DNA of 64,000 nt from Podaxis mareebaensis (taxonomy: Eukaryota; Basidiomycota; Agaricomycetes; Agaricales; Agaricaceae), in the NCBI GenBank assembly GCA_018524725.1, contig JAEUWP010000469.1, positions 28,184 through 92,183 of the forward strand, written 5' to 3'. The stretch's first letter is position 1. The number at the start of each line of letters is the position of its first letter. Positions 24,843 to 37,036 of this stretch are shown piece by piece. The notes beneath the pieces are model-generated. The model had not been told where the DNA came from. It did no database searches and worked only from the letters and a program-made list of their open reading frames with translations. The position numbers were made by a program, and so were the translations under genes.

Positions 24843-25700
24843 CGTTTTGTCTCGAGTTTAGGTGGAACGAGTGAAGAGGTAAGTCTGAATGAACGAGTGA
24901 AAAAGGAGCGATGTGCAGAAGGCTGAGTTTAGAGAGAAAGGTGTCTTATTGACCGTTGCAGATGCCTACCAAGTCTCTGGCCGCAGCGGACTCCCAATTT
25001 GGTACAGCCTCGGTTCAGGGTCCGTGTCCTGCGCGGGCGTGTCCCAAGCTTTCCGAGCACTGATGTTTTAAGCCGAATTGTTGAAAGTTATATTGATTTC
25101 GGAGGCTTTGAAAACAAGCCGTACAAAGGAAGCCAGAATCCTCGTTGGAGTGATCGACGATCATGAAGGATTCCAAATCTCATTCTGTCTTCTTGATGCT
25201 TGTAGTGCACAGCATAGTAACAGTCGGAGACCACGCTTTGCCTACGAACCCTTGCACATCAGTTCCATAGGACGTGATTAAGTCGAATATATTCACACTA
25301 TACTCGTATATGCGTACAACAGAGTATACACAAGTATACACAGAATCTGCACTCTATACAAGCTCAACCGCGACAGCATTGGCGGATCGAAAAGCACATT
25401 ACAACCAGGGCATGATATAGCGTACATTGCGGCCAGTGACAGGCTGAACAAAAGATGAACCGGAATCACAAACCGACGGATGCGACACGACGCAAAAAAA
25501 CACAGAGCTGACAGGAACAAAAAAAGCAAGACGGAGGATCCAGGCAACATCAGAAGGACAGGAAGGAGCAAAGAAAAAGATGTAATAGAAGCGGGAACTA
25601 AGTAGATGGGCCCGTGTGTGGAAACAAAGATGAGGGTAATTGCGGCAATGAACATCGCATGAGCTTCAACAGATACACGATATCAAAGAAAAACCACCCT
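24843..25700. other. Intergenic, no gene seen
   Basis: This contains the promoter of copy B of the secreted protein and the 3' flank of eIF3a. An A-rich stretch lies around 25490-25590. The minus-strand frame 25293-25655 is hydrophobic but has no support. Confidence 0.4.
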
Positions 25701-28700
25701 TCAACGTCCTCCAGACGCCTGTTGCACCCGACGCGACCTCCACGCCCCACCACTACTCTTCCCAACAGTCTGGAACCCATCCTCATCCTTCTTGGGTTCC
25801 TCCTTCGCGGGCGGCAACGCTGGCGACGCGGGCCTAGGGGAAGCAGACCCAGCTGCAGTAACAGCTTTCGCGGCCTCACGTTCCCTCCATCCGCCGCCGC
25901 CGCCGCCCAACGCACCTGGCCTATACTTCGGCGCTCCACCTGCAGCGGGGGCGGCAGGCGCAGGACTCTCTGCCCTAGGTGACTCCGATGCTGGCCTTGT
26001 AGTTCCTGCTCCAGACGCACTTCTTCTCCAAGCAGGTTCTTGGCCATTGGCAGCACGGATGGCAGGCGGTCCGCGGACAGAACTGAAAGGTGACGACGAT
26101 TTCTTTTCCGCTTGTTCCCTTTCTTGTTCGAGGCGACGTTGCCGCCGACGTTCTTCCGCCTCTTCCTCGCGTTGTTGTTGGAGACGTGCTTTTTCCAAGG
26201 CTTCTTGGCGTTCCTTTTCGCGTGCCGCACGGGAGGCGGCGAGCTCCTCCTCTTTCTTCTTGCGAGCAGCCTCTTCCGCTGCAAGCCTCTCCTCCTCTTC
26301 CCTGCGCTTGCGTTCCTCTTCTGCGCGGCGAGCTGCAAGAACATAAATTCAGCATCAGAGAACACGAAAATCGAAGGGGAGACCATCACACCTTCTTCCA
26401 GTTTGCGCTCTTCCTCTTCCTTAGCCTTCCTCTCCGCCTCTTCCTTCTCCCTCTTAGCCTTCTCCTCTTCCCAAGCCTTAAGCACAGCAGCCTTCCTCTT
26501 CGCCTTCTCCTGTTCAATCTTCTTCGCTGCAGCCTCCAACCTCTTCCTATACGCATCACCCTTCCTCTCCGCCAACACCTGTTTCCATGACTCGAAATCA
26601 GGCAACATGCGCTTCAACCGGCCCTTCGTCTCAATATCCTCCTGGTGAGCCTTCTTGGAGGATTCTATGCGTTGACGTTGGATCTCCTCGAACGTCTGAC
26701 GATCATGTTGTTGTTGCTCTTCGTAATCTTGGGCGAGGAGCGGTCGTTCTTCCTTACGATACGCACGTTCGATATGATCGATCCGTTTGGCAGTAATACG
26801 CAGCCGCTCATTCATCTCCCTCTTCTCCTTCTCAAGCTGTGCGACTTGCATACCAATCAAGCCTTCCGTATCATAAGTATCCAATTTCTGAACACCCCAT
26901 CAGCATCCCATCTTGATCCAAAAAAAGCCAACAAATACTCACATCAACTTCATTCGCCTTCAAAATACCCTTATCCACCAAAGTCTGCGCATACTTCTTC
27001 GCCTCATCGATTCTAATACTCTCAATCTCCTTCTTAGCCCTCTCAATATCCCTCTTCTTCGCCTCCTCCCTCTGCCTCCTCACTTCCTCCTCCTTCTCCC
27101 TCCTACTAATCTCAGCCCGTCGACTACTCTCCTCCTTCTCCTTCCTCACCGTCAACTCACTCAACAACTCCCTCCTCCTAGCCACCAACGCGCGCTTAAC
27201 TTGAAGCGCCTTACGCTCAGCCTCAACTGCCGCCACGAGTTCCCTGAACTTGGCTTTTTGCTCCTCTTCAGGCAGGGGAACAAGTTCCCCATCAAGAATT
27301 TGGATCGTGTTATGCAGAGACGTAGCAATTTTACTGAGACGGGTGTGTACAGTCTCGGCGAGTGAGGGTTGAATAGTGGTTTCGCGGGCCTTGGAGCTCG
27401 AAGCGATAGGTGCTTCATCCGCGACAGCAAACGCATCATCAACGAAAGCGATACTACCCGCCTTGTGATCTACACGGATGTTCAACTCTCCGCGATGTGC
27501 ACAGCCCATGATATACGCTTCGATTTCCTCGGCGTTGAATACCGACTTCTCCTCGCCCTCAGACTTGAACTTGAGGGGCTGGACGAGCTCGAAGAGGGTG
27601 CCGATCTTGACGGTGGAGTAGACCTGCGAGAGTTGGTTGAGGAGGCGGGAGAGGAGGGCGCGTTGGAGGAGGGGAAGGTACGGCGCATAAGCGGCGTCAG
27701 TGGAGAGGGTTTGGAGGAGAGGTGCGATTGAGCTGCAAAGAGAAAGAGGATCGAAGGTGACTTCGAGGATTTGATAAAGGGCTTTGATGGGTGCGGGGGA
27801 AAGTTTAAGGACATCGCGCGAGAGCTAGAAATCTAACGTCAGAATGTTAATCCCTCCTAGAAAGCGAAAATACTCACCGCGTCCTTGAGCAACCCGGCGC
27901 GCGTAGGCATACGGCTGAGACCAAGCAAAGCCGTTAGACGGGCGTTTTTGCCTTTCAGTTCGTCCGGTTCTGTCGTCTGCAGACCGACAGGAACAGCAAG
28001 GGCGCTAACCAATACTTGACCAGCGAGTCGACTCATCTCCTCTTCGGATTTTCCACCAATATTGGTGACGACCGCGTAGTACCTGCCCCAAGCAGCAGCA
28101 TGATATAAAGCATTGCCGGACATGAGGAAGATCTTGGTCAATTTTTCATAGTAGTTGGCCATCATCGCGGGGCGTGGGGCCTTTTTAGCCATGGTGAGGA
28201 GGTTGTGGACATCTTCAACGGAACGGAAGGCTTCCTGCCACAATTCCAATTCCACTGAGGTGTTTAGTTGCGCAAAGCGAGTATCGAGGTGATGCTGGAG
28301 GGTATCAGGGTCCGAGAGGTTGATGGAATGCTGTTGATGCGAGTATTTGGCAACGTTGGAGAGGTGGAGCCGGAGGGTTTCACAAAGGCGACGGAACTCG
28401 ACTTTGCGGTTGTACTTCAAACAGAATTTGAAGGCTTGTTGGGCGATTTGCTGCACGGGCTGATAAGGATCTCTGGATGACATCCGGCATGAGGGGATTA
28501 CGTACCTGGTAGATGGCCTCCAACCGAGCGTTGTTTTTGAGAGTTTCGAGGGAGGTGCGATAGCTCTCCCAAAGGAACTTGAGCCAGGGTGTAACCAAGG
28601 CTCGGTCAGTGCGATCCTTGCTCTGATCACCACTAACAGCGCCCAGCAGAATGCTCTCAGGCGTCTCACTAGCCTCCAAATCATCCACATCCACTGCCAC

Positions 28701-29027
28701 AGCCGCCTGTTGTTGAGCCTCCTTCACCTTAGCATCCGCAAGTTGGATAAATCGATTGATGACGACTTCGATGCTCTGCACGCTGGTGTTCTGAGCGATG
28801 TTTTTGTATTGCATGAGGCCCTCTTTGGCGGTGCGACCCTTGCGCATGTCAACACAGAGTTCGATGAAACGTTGCATGATGGGTTCCAATGTCGCCAAGG
28901 GGGTCGATCGGAATCGTTTTGAGGCGAACATTTCTGTGAGGGACTGGAGGGCGGCATGGGACTGGCCTACAGACACGAGACCTTCTGCCTGGCGAAGCAC
29001 CGTTTCAGGCTTTGAGAACGGCGCCAT
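25701..29027 (-). CDS. TIF32: Translation initiation factor eIF3 subunit a
   Basis: The ATG at 29027 opens [18 protein letters not shown], the classic eIF3a N-terminus. Introns at about 28451-28505, 27828-27880, 26890-26942 and 26341-26395 are removed, giving roughly 1,035 residues. The N-terminal helical repeats ([38 protein letters not shown]) lead into the PCI domain, followed by a very long charged helix ([39 protein letters not shown]) and an Ala/Pro/Gly-rich tail ending in [20 protein letters not shown]. eIF3a is the scaffold of eIF3 and contacts eIF4B, mRNA and the 40S subunit. Long frames on the opposite strand between 25.6 and 27.4 kb are shadows of the charged helix. Confidence 0.94.
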
Positions 29028-29238
29028 TGTTGTCTAAAATTGAGATAAATGGTAAGATTACTGGACATCGTGCTGGACGATGAGCTCACTGACTTTAGTA
29101 AGGGGGTGTGTGCGTCGTCGGTGACGATGATCTCGACGCTGTGTATATCAAAAATTTAGGTTCAGCGGTGGCGCTTTAGGGCAGGACATTTTCGGATCTA
29201 ATTGAATATCACAAATTCATAATTAATTACTTATCTAC

Positions 29239-30236
29239 TTATTCCGGCTTCTGAGCGGTGTGTGCGTGATAGCCAAAGTAGATCCCACTGCCCGTGTCCC
29301 ACCACCCAGCAAGATCGTCCATAACAGCGTCAAACTCGGCTTCAGTGGAGACTCTTCCAAAACCACCCTGCTCAAGTACTGATTTCTTCAGTCCACGATA
29401 AAAGCCACTAGCACCCCTGGCCATGACCTCCGCTTCTTTGCCTGCCCACTTGCCAAGCGGAAACGTCTTCTTGTCTGAGACGATCTCAACGAATCCAGCC
29501 TCTTTCAACAGGTCAGGTAGGCGGTCGTTGATGCGAATGTCCAACCCCTTTGATGTAAATACTTGATGCTTGAGGTAATGCGCCGCGTGATTCATGTATT
29601 CTTCTGGACCTTCATGGTCCGCCAATGCCTCGTGAAATTCCACCCAGCCACCCGGCTTCAACACTCGGTATATTTCCTTGAGGGCTACAAGCCATTCCTC
29701 TTTCCGAAGCCCGGCTACCAGGAGGCGCTGGTGCACATACGTAAAAGTTCCCGTCCATTCCTTGGGGAGGTTAGTGATGGAGTTGACAGAGAACGAGACA
29801 TTTTCGGGGTATTCCTTGGGGAAGAGACGTGGCTCTATGTCGATGCCATGAATGATGACGCCTTCGGGGACCTTTGTAGCTGCGTCAAGCATCCACGCCC
29901 CTTAACCGACTTTTAATTCGGCTTCACAAATGTGTCTGGGGAAAAAACACCCACCACCTCCAGCTCCAGAATCGAGGATCCTGTCGCCCGCTTTCAATTG
30001 AACTGGTGCTGTTATCAATCGATTTCCAAACACACGGACGTCGTTTTCATGTTGACGACGTAATCTACTCGTCATCGTCAGCCCCATCTGAAGGCCGTCA
30101 AATCCCGAACACACCGTTCCCTTTCCTGTTCATCTGCAGGAAGGAGGTATGCGCTTCCTGGTGCTTGTGTGTGGTACCTCCGGGATTCTGCTCCTGATTG
30201 TGCGACCGCTTGTTCGCTAGCGTCTTTGCTCTCCAT
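29239..30236 (-). CDS. LaeA/UMTA-like SAM-dependent methyltransferase (copy 1)
   Basis: The ATG at 30236 (MESKDASEQAVAQSG) opens exon 1, which ends in SAYLLPADEQERER; after an intron LRRQHENDVRVFGNRLITAP continues to the glycine-rich SAM-binding motif I (DRILDSGAG), and after a second intron the long last exon runs WMLDAATKVPEG to AQKPE at 29239. Motif II/post-I is HGIDIEPRLFP, motif IV region is FTYVHQRLLVAGL, and motif VI is RVLKPGGWVEF. This is a class I methyltransferase of the LaeA-like group that is abundant in fungi; the substrate is not predictable. It lies 212 bp downstream of eIF3a's start on the same strand and in tandem with copy 2. Length about 295 residues is normal. Confidence 0.85.
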
Positions 30237-30447
30237 TGTCACCCGAGGGATACTTGTATCTGGGATGGGGATAGCGCACAGGTTCTTCCCACCCTCTGCT
30301 TCATCTATCCCTTAGTGATATTTTCAGAACATCCACCAAAGTCGAGGCAGAACAAAGAAGATATTTAAAACCTCCAGTCGCGATCACGTTGACCTCCGAG
30401 AACTGATACCAAAGATATTGATCACATCATTTCTTATCTACTCCCTT

Positions 30448-31469
30448 CTACTCCGGCTTCCGCGCGATGTGCACATGGAATGCAAAATAGATCCCACTCC
30501 CTTTTTCCCACCATTCTGCCAACTCGTCCACAACGCCGTTAAACTCCTCCTCGGTTCCAACCCTCCCGAATCCACCTGCCTCAAGTACTGCCTTCTTCCA
30601 ACCCATGTAAAACTCCCGATTCGCCCTCGCCGCTATCTCCGCCTCAGGTCCTCCCCACCTCCCAGCTGGATATTTCTTCTTCTCCGAAACAACATCCACG
30701 AACCCAGCCTCCTTCAGCAAACTCGGCAAGCGATCGTTGACGTGGATATCGAGTCCTCGTGAGGCGTAGACCTGGTGTTTGAGGTAATGAGCTGTGAGAT
30801 TCATGTACTCCTCTGGCCCCTCATGGTTTGCTTCGGCTTCCTGGAATTCGACCCAGCCACCTGGTTTAAGGACTCTGTATATCTCGCCAAGGGCAGTGGG
30901 CCATTCCGATTTGCGGAGTGCTGCGACTAGGAGACGTTGGCGTACGTAGGTGAACATGTTCGACCACTCTTTGGGAAGGGCTGTTACGGAGTTTATGGAG
31001 AGTGTGACGTTCCTTGGAATGTTTTTTGGGAAGAGGCGTGATTCAATGTCTATTCCGTATATCGTGGCGCCATTGGGTATTGCCTTCGCTGTGTCTAGTA
31101 TCCAATTCCCTTGAAAAAAGCTCCTGTCAGCTCCTTTGGCATTGCGTCTTAAAACTGCTGAATGTACCTCCACCAACTCCAGACTCGAGGATTCTATCTC
31201 CCGCACTGAGCTTGACTGGTGCTACGATCAACCGATTATCAAGCACCCTTAGATACACCTTGTGCTGGATGCTCAATCTATGGGAAGATTTCATCTCGAG
31301 GTCGATATGCAAACATCATGACCGATGATTATGGCTGCACATACCGTTCTCTCTCTGTTTCGTCCGAGGGTAAGATGTATGCTGTTCCCGGTGCCTGTGT
31401 GTAATATCTCGTAGAAATCGGGCCCGCTGGGGCTACCAGCTCATTGGTGTTTTTGTCTTCCAGAATCAT
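30448..31469 (-). CDS. LaeA/UMTA-like SAM-dependent methyltransferase (copy 2)
   Basis: The ATG at 31469 gives MILEDKNTNELVAPAG; the three-exon structure is the same as copy 1, with introns after ERER and inside the glycine loop (DRILESGVGGG). The first exon ends in TAYILPSDETERER. The last exon carries YGIDIESRLFP, FTYVRQRLLVAAL, RVLKPGGWVEFQEAEA and a C-terminal half very close to copy 1 (VNDRLPSLLKEAGFV, GWKKAVLEAGGFGRVGT). The pair is therefore a recent tandem duplication compared with copy 3. The reading frame is intact, including both splice junctions. Substrate unknown. Confidence 0.85.
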
Positions 31470-31877
31470 CGATATCGGTGAGCACTATAGAATCGGCTTT
31501 GCGGTGGCCTCATATACCCTTCGAGACCCTCCACTGCGATTATCTGCGAGTCTCCTGATCTGATGCCACAAGTGTTCCATAATTGCTGTCATCGGGTAAA
31601 ACGCATACCGAGCTATTCGGGCGCCGTGTTACCTTTCATTCGGTTTTCTAGAAAATATTTCCCTTTTTTTTTTGAATACATGACCCTGCATATGCCCAAC
31701 AAACAGACATTCCTTGGTCAAAAGTTGGTCAAAAAGCACTAATCCATCCACAAATGTGCTGCCGGTTTTCCCCCGAGCCTGATATCTTCCCATCGGCTTC
31801 TAAACTCTGGAAAATTTTCTGGTCAGGCGGTGTTGGCTTCTCGCACCTGTGGACAGCCATGTGAAAGTCTATTATCG

Positions 31878-31905
31878 CCCCCCCCCCCCCCCCCCAAAAA
31901 AAAAA
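31878..31905. repeat. Homopolymer block C(18)A(10)
   Basis: A run of 18 C followed directly by 10 A upstream of methyltransferase copy 3. The exact lengths are unlikely to be reliable in any assembly. It sits in the otherwise empty interval 31470-32004, which should hold the divergent promoters of copies 2 and 3. Confidence 0.9.
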
Positions 31906-32004
31906 TCACTTTAAATGGGCCACGGTTCTTCAGTGCCCCAGCTACTCCGACATATATTCATCTGCTAGGCAACAAACCATCTGTCGTATTTCGCTTTATC
32001 AATC

Positions 32005-33038
32005 ATGACGCCTGTTGAAGTGCTCTCTTTTCCCGAAGCAGAACTAGCCAAGAGCCAGAGATACTACGTTGCTTCTGAGGCTTCAAAGGCATCCGGCTAT
32101 CTGCTTCCAGCTGACGAGGAAGAGCGTGAGCGGTAAGGATCCCTTTCGTACCTGTATGAACGCCACACGACTAACCTTTTCAAACTTTAGTCTGAACCTT
32201 CAGAGCCAATCCATCAATCGCACCTTTGACAACAGGCTGATTTGGGCCCCAATTACACTTAAAGATGAAGACGTTGTCCTCGACAGTGGAACAGGCTCTG
32301 GTAACAATTATATCTTGATATATCACCTGATTTGCGTTCATTTAATGCTGTTTGGTACCAGGGCACTGGCTTCTCAGTCTCGCAAAGGAAGTCCCCTCGA
32401 CAGTCTACCTGCGCGGAATCGATCTCTCACCACGCATGTTCCCACCTGCCTCCGCAGTACCCGCAAACGCTACCTTTGCCCCATACTCCGTTACCTCTCT
32501 TCCGGCGGACTGGACCAACACCATCACGCTCATACATCAACGCCTTCTCATGGTCGCACTCTCAGCATCCCAATGGGCAACCGCCTTATCCGAAATGTAT
32601 CGCACTTTAGTCCCAGGCGGTTGGGTCCAACTCTTCGAGCCACACCGCCTTTTCGTATCCCCCTCCGAGGCGATAGTCAAACATAAAGCTTTCGCAATGC
32701 GCGATAAACTATGTCTCGATGTCCGAAATGTCGTCGTGGATATAACCGACCATCTTCCCGCATGGCTCGAACAAGCCGGATTCGTCAATATCAAAATTGA
32801 GAAGAGGGGACTTCCGATGGGTTCATGGGCAGGAGAGCATGGTATTCTGAGCTGGAAGGCAACTATGGCTTTCTTCAATGGTATCAAGGAGCCTGTGTTG
32901 GCGGAAGGCGGGTTGGGAGTGGTGGAGAGTGAGGAGGAATATGATGCAGTCGTTGCCGATCTTGCGAAGCTTTGTGAGGAGACGCCGGAGACGTATTTTG
33001 AGTACTGGTCGTTTGTGGCGCAGAAGCCTGCTGCTTGA
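32005..33038 (+). CDS. LaeA/UMTA-like SAM-dependent methyltransferase (copy 3)
   Basis: Exons 32005-32132, 32191-32300 and 32362-33038 give 304 residues. The first exon ends SGYLLPADEEERER, the second holds RTFDNRLIWAPITL and the SAM loop VVLDSGTGSG, and the third holds LRGIDLSPRMFPP, ITLIHQRLLMVAL, RTLVPGGWVQLFEPH and a C-terminal lid with GGLGVVESEEEYDAVV. Intron positions match copies 1 and 2 exactly, so the three share an ancestor, but copy 3 is on the opposite strand and clearly more diverged in the substrate-lid region after motif VI. All motifs are intact. Confidence 0.86.
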
Positions 33039-33204
33039 ATTCCTTATCAATTTACATATGTAGTTTGTAGTCAACTGCGCTGAGATTTTTGAAATGTCGC
33101 TACGGACCTTGTCCAACACTTACCCTCTTGGTCAGCTCTGCGAGTGACACGCGGGCTAGACAGGGGGAAGAGATAGTAGTTCCACGATTTTGCATCTGAG
33201 TCTC

Positions 33205-34698
33205 GCTGGGTTTTGGAAACCCGGAGTGAGCAGCCTCAGCGGAGCGCCCATGGCCGAGTTCGGCATTTCATACATGCCCGATTTCAGCAAAGGCCATGCT
33301 GCCGGCGGTTCACCTTACCAGAAATAGGCAGTAGGACCTCAAACACCTTATTAGACCCAGCTCCTGAATAAATCCTCTACAGTGCGAAAGCCTTCCCCAG
33401 GATGAGATTGTTCAAGTCTAGGCCTACATGGCATTGGATTAATTAAATTTCAAATGTAGTTCAAATTTGGAGTGTGTCTTTAATCCAGTAAGTGCAAGGT
33501 CAAACAAAAAATGATTACAACGGGTAAACATGCCTAAGGTGAGTGAGAAGGCACAAAACAAGTGAGTGAATAACAGCCTGCACCAGTCATAAACTTTATA
33601 CTTGCTGGTGCTCCTCTTCCACTTTGCACTCCTTGAAAGTTGACATTGGTTTGATTTCAGTCTCAGTAATTGAGCAGTAGATATCTCAGTCAGCCTTGTA
33701 ATGGTAACAATACTATTTACCTATTGAGTAGTAGATATCTACATAAGAATAGTAAGTATGAGTTTGAACATGAAGAACAAATAACCCCAACTCAGTCAGC
33801 CTTGTAATGGTAAGTTGGTAACAACTGAGTGTTGGAGCCCAAGCACATACCGAGTCAGGCACTAGACCAGGAACATAGGCGGCTGACCAGACAGTTATTC
33901 TCGGACATAATATAACATAGATAGATTAGTACAGAATGATTCATTAGATAGATGTTTCTCATTTTCTCCTAGTCAGCCTCCTATAGCAGCTTTTGTACAT
34001 AGAGTAGCAGTATGCTTTCCTCAACCCTCATACCCATTAACGAGCAACTGAGGTAAGCCACCCACTGTCTATTCTCCATTTCTTTTACTTATCACATAGT
34101 TCTATATTGCTTACAATGAGGTGAGCTGAAGGGAATTTACACTCGTAGACTATATTGTTTACATGTCATAACGGAGGATATTGGCTCGTAATATTTCTTA
34201 TCAATTTCCCGCTATTTTCTATATTGCCTTTATCTTATGCACCATGATTGTTCCGGAGCTGGGATACACCATGTTCTGTTTACCTCCATATTTCATTCGA
34301 CTTTCTTACCTTATTTATTTACCTTCTATTTGTGGATGTATTACCTTCCAAACCCCTACGAGGTATAAATACTGGTAGTATAGGTAGAGTAGAGTTCGGC
34401 GATTCTTTAATCCTGTGAACTACCATTGGACTTGAGATCCTGTGACGTCGCAGCCTGACTCTGGTGTCACATTAATACAACAACCCTCATGCCATCTACG
34501 AGCAACTGAGACTACATTGTTTACATGTAGTGAGTATTTTAGCATGTGGACTTTTTTAGCCTGCTACTTCGTAAACCTACTATTTCATAAATATACAGAG
34601 TACCAGAGGTCCCACTTGGCAACATCGGTAAAACCCAGCTGCAATTACAGTAGTGGGCGCTCCGGAGGCTGCTCACTCCGGGTTTCCAAACTGGGTGG
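33205..34698. repeat. About 45-bp inverted repeats flanking 1.4 kb of non-coding DNA
   Basis: 33205-33251 (around GGAAACCCGGAGTGAGCAGC) and 34654-34698 are reverse complements over about 45 bp with a few mismatches and one small gap. Within the left arm GGGTTT and AAACCC form their own small hairpin. The enclosed 1.4 kb is AT-rich, has no credible gene and holds internal duplications: CAACCCTCAT...CGAGCAACTGAG at about 34021 and 34480, each followed further on by ATTGTTTACATGT, and GTCAGCCTTGTAATGGTAA twice near 33690 and 33797. This is probably a non-autonomous DNA transposon or two converging insertions. I could not find a convincing target-site duplication. Confidence 0.6.
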
Positions 34699-35279
34699 GG
34701 TTGGATACGATATTACCCGCCTCGCTTTCGTTTGTGGGTCCTCGGAGTCGCGTGCAAGTTGTTGAGGTTGTTGATCATTATTGATCGATAGTGTTAATCA
34801 TACATAGTATGTGACGTCATGCATATGATTTCCCTGCCTAACCACAAGATGAACTTGCCCTTGCCTAACCCCCTAGGGTGTCGTCATTTCAGCAAGTCAC
34901 GACAAGGGCGGGCTCACTTTCGATGGGTTCATGCAAAGGCTTACGCCAGTTTACGCGATTCATTGCACATTGGTGCTTCCAACGTGAAAGACCGAGAGGA
35001 CTTGCCGGGAGGTCGGTGGAACGATAACCACGCATGAAGAGGTGCGCAAACAGAAAGGCTGCGTCGAGGTACTGCCTACATGTCCCCAGCGGTGCTCTAA
35101 TAAACTTCAACCCCAGAGTCGAGGCTGTCGTGTCACCAGGAGCCTTTTACGTTAAGGTTTTTATTATCGGATTTTGTGCCCCAATCTTGGCTCACGTGTT
35201 TATAAATATTGCAGCTGGCAGGAACATGACTGCTTTTCCAGTTGCCTCACTCTAGTGCTTCTGTGCGCGTACTCAGAAT
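34699..35279. other. Intergenic, no gene seen
   Basis: The interval holds short open frames only. It should include the promoter of the first DUF7918 gene. Confidence 0.4.
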
Positions 35280-36447
35280 ATGCCGAGCTTCAGTGGTATT
35301 ACCATCAACGTTCAGGTCGACGGGGTACCCCTCCCCGAGTTCCTTGTTGAAGAAGACAAAGAAGAGAGTACAGTCTCGTGCTATATTCCTTCTGAGGTTG
35401 GAAAGGTATCGTGGTTATGCCTCCCCCCATCCATTTCCCCCTCCTGATGAATGTCTCTTTATAGGAATTTGCCATAATGGCAACGAATGGGACGATAGAA
35501 GACGACGTTGTAGCTGGAGCTGGTGTCGACGGAAACACGCCTTCAATTCACTTTCTCATAGAGAAAGGGCAGCCCGCGGTGAACCTTGCTCTTCATCGAG
35601 AATCGCCAAGATTGCTTCGTCATTTTACCTTTGCTAAAGCAAACCTAGTTGGTGCGAAAATATGTATCAGTGCACCTCGTCGGTTATTGACTAGGCTAGA
35701 CGACGATGCTCTCTTAAAGTGCTCTAAGACCTCCAAAGCGGGAGAAATTAGGATTGACTGTTGCTTCTGCGAGGTGGAGGAAGGAGGTGGGTCGGCGCCT
35801 AGCCAGCTCGAGTTTCGGGAACATACACGGATCCACGAACGGAAAAAGAAGGGCATATCCCATTGTGTGACGTGAGCACTCTTGACATGTTGTTATCCTA
35901 TTCTTTCTGACGAGGGGGTTACCATACATGTCTTCAGTCTCGGACGACCCATTAAGTCGGGACCTTGTGCATATCAAGTTGTCGAGTGGAAAGAACGCAT
36001 CGCAAGGTTTATTTTTAAATATAGGTCTATTGGTAAGCTGCTCCGAAGCTACTAGTTTGTTTCCGACTGACAAGCTGCAATGATGGCTAGACTATCTTCA
36101 GGCTGAAGGTATCGCTCCCTGCTTAGGCAACACGTCCGAGAAATCCGAGAGCATGGAAGGGGGCGAAAAGAAAGCGAAACGACGACGCGCAAAAGAAGAA
36201 TCTCGGCCGGGAAAAAAGGTCAGGAGGGAGCCTGAAAGGGTGCACACATCCGAGTCCGATAGCGAGAATGTAAATACTGATCCAGGGCGAGTCGAAGCGC
36301 TGCAGGTATAGTTCTTGGTTTTCATCTAGTATCTATGTTCATGGGCTCCTTCAACAGGCAAAGGTTCAGACCTTGAAGGCACGACTTCAGAGGCAACATC
36401 TTGAGGTTCTTCGACTGAGGAGGGCATTGAGGAGGAAGGAACTCTGA
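35280..36447 (+). CDS. DUF7918 domain protein (copy A)
   Basis: The ATG at 35280 opens MPSFSGITINVQVDGVPLPE, typical of the DUF7918 family that is widespread and multicopy in Agaricomycetes. Introns after IPSEVGK, after FTFAKANLV, after GISHCVT, after FKYRSI and near the end are removed. Landmarks in order: FLVEEDKEESTVSCYIPSEV; the beta-rich core with SPRLLRHFTFAKANLV; EHTRIHERKKKGISHCVTLG; a basic nuclear-signal-like stretch (KKAKRRRAKEESRPGKKVRR); an acidic SESDSEN; and a C-terminal helix (QTLKARLQRQHLEVLRLRRAL). The function of DUF7918 is unknown; nuclear location is only suggested by the basic cluster. A paralogue lies 590 bp downstream. Confidence 0.8.
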
Positions 36448-37036
36448 CGTAGTCCCGCCCTCATCTTGCCCCTGCATATTCCCCTTAATGGCTTGTACCT
36501 CTTTTTAATCATCTTCGTTATTACTACACACTTGAAGTAATCTACCTATTGGCATTAATGTTAATAGAATCTGGTGGTGACAGATCCTCCTCACGATCAC
36601 GAGAATGAAGTATGCCACTTGCAAGGGTGCAACCGTCACGTTAGAAAGCAAGTGGAGGAAGAGTCGTTCATTGAATCAACTGCGGACGAAGAAAAGGAAA
36701 GCGGGAGTCATGGCTAGTTCAATCTGCGTGGAAGTCGGTGTTGATCTCTTATTCGCAGCGCCTCTTAGCTGGTCAGCTTGGTGTGAAGGGCTAAGCATAA
36801 TTAGCGTTAAAACGCTAAATTCTAAATATTTCATGATCGACCCCGAGTCACGAGGCAATTGATGAAACGCTGATCACCCTGAACCTGTCTGCCCAAGACA
36901 GGGGGTGGAGGTGTAATTAGCCTTTTTGGGAGAGGGGCAATCACCATCCTGCTGGGCTGTGTCGACGACCTCGTTCTGGCGTTTACCAGCATTTACTCCA
37001 TCCCTCACTCCCCTTCAGCTGATATCTGCCTTCATT
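36448..37036. other. Intergenic between DUF7918 paralogues
   Basis: There is a short coding-like patch around 36570-36720 (CHLQGCNRHVRKQ followed by an acidic stretch) that has no start, no partner exon and no family I recognise. It may be debris from an earlier insertion or duplication. Confidence 0.3.

Noticed and set aside
25614..27365. Long plus-strand open frames (up to 184 codons) across eIF3a
   Set aside because: They are antisense shadows of the Glu/Arg/Lys-rich helix; the minus-strand frame has clear eIF3a homology and splicing.
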